A DNA stretch of 5,781 nucleotides from positions 1 through 5,781 of the forward strand of contig JAEWUH010000057.1 in the NCBI GenBank assembly GCA_023397245.1, read 5' to 3'. The notes under the pieces are model-generated. The model ran no database searches, was not told where the DNA came from, and saw nothing but the letters and a program-made list of their open reading frames with translations. This stretch comes from Bacillota bacterium (GTDB taxonomy: Bacteria > Bacillota > Clostridia > Oscillospirales > Acutalibacteraceae). This document shows, in pieces, positions 5,705 through 5,781 of the stretch. Position numbers and translations under genes: made by a program. Each line of letters opens with the position of its first letter. Position 1 is the stretch's first letter.

Positions 5705-5715
5705 GAATTATTTGA

Positions 5716-5741
5716 TATTTCCGTATCCTATTTCCGTATCC
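5716..5741 (-). repeat. Perfect 13-bp tandem direct repeat upstream of the infC promoter
   Basis: On the minus strand GGATACGGAAATA occurs twice with no gap (5741-5729 and 5728-5716). The second copy ends 11 bp before the -35 box. Nothing similar is seen elsewhere in the window. It could be a pair of direct binding sites for a regulator, an UP-like element, or a small replication-slippage duplication. The remaining 40 bp to the right edge (5742-5781) contain only the 8-bp palindrome CCTTAAGG (5773-5780) and nothing I can name. Confidence 0.9.
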
Positions 5742-5781
5742 AATCCAAACGAATACAGCAGGCATTCGGAAACCTTAAGGC

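Noticed and set aside
5773..5780. Palindrome CCTTAAGG near the right edge
   Set aside because: An 8-bp palindrome is expected by chance in a few kilobases, and the window ends before its context can be judged.

Overview
The window is a compact, single-direction block of housekeeping genes from a Gram-positive bacterium, most likely a member of the Clostridia (Oscillospirales/Ruminococcaceae-like). This placement is inferred from the protein sequences, the strong GGAGG-type ribosome binding sites, the infC-rpmI-rplT and dprA-topA-trmFO gene orders, and the presence of folate-type TrmFO. All genes lie on the minus strand, so transcription runs from high to low coordinates. I see no mobile element, CRISPR array, tRNA or rRNA.

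Layout in transcription order. At 5781-5503 there is an upstream regulatory region. It holds a perfect 13-bp tandem repeat, a sigma-A-type promoter (TTGACA, 17 bp, TAAACT), and a leader of about 165 nt ending in a strong intrinsic terminator. This is the architecture expected of the ribosomal-protein-L20 attenuator of Firmicute infC operons. It is followed by infC (translation factor IF3, apparently starting at an AUC codon), rpmI (L35) and rplT (L20). A perfect 10-bp hairpin follows rplT, and its tail runs straight into the ribosome binding site of a SpoU/TrmH-family RNA 2'-O-methyltransferase gene. That gene overlaps dprA (ssDNA-binding RecA loader) by 11 bp. A 150-bp gap with weak signals precedes topA (DNA topoisomerase I with three zinc fingers), which overlaps the 5' end of trmFO (tRNA m5U54 methyltransferase) as ATGA. 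trmFO runs off the left edge of the window.

Functionally the first part supplies translation machinery: IF3 selects the start codon, L35 and L20 build the 50S subunit, and the methyltransferase and TrmFO modify RNA. DprA and TopA act on DNA. The best regulatory material is around infC. It has an attenuator leader, a short possible leader ORF laid over the terminator, and a non-canonical start codon of the kind IF3 itself disfavours, so both transcriptional (L20) and translational (IF3) feedback are plausible. I found no undescribed multi-gene system here; the coding genes are ordinary members of known families.
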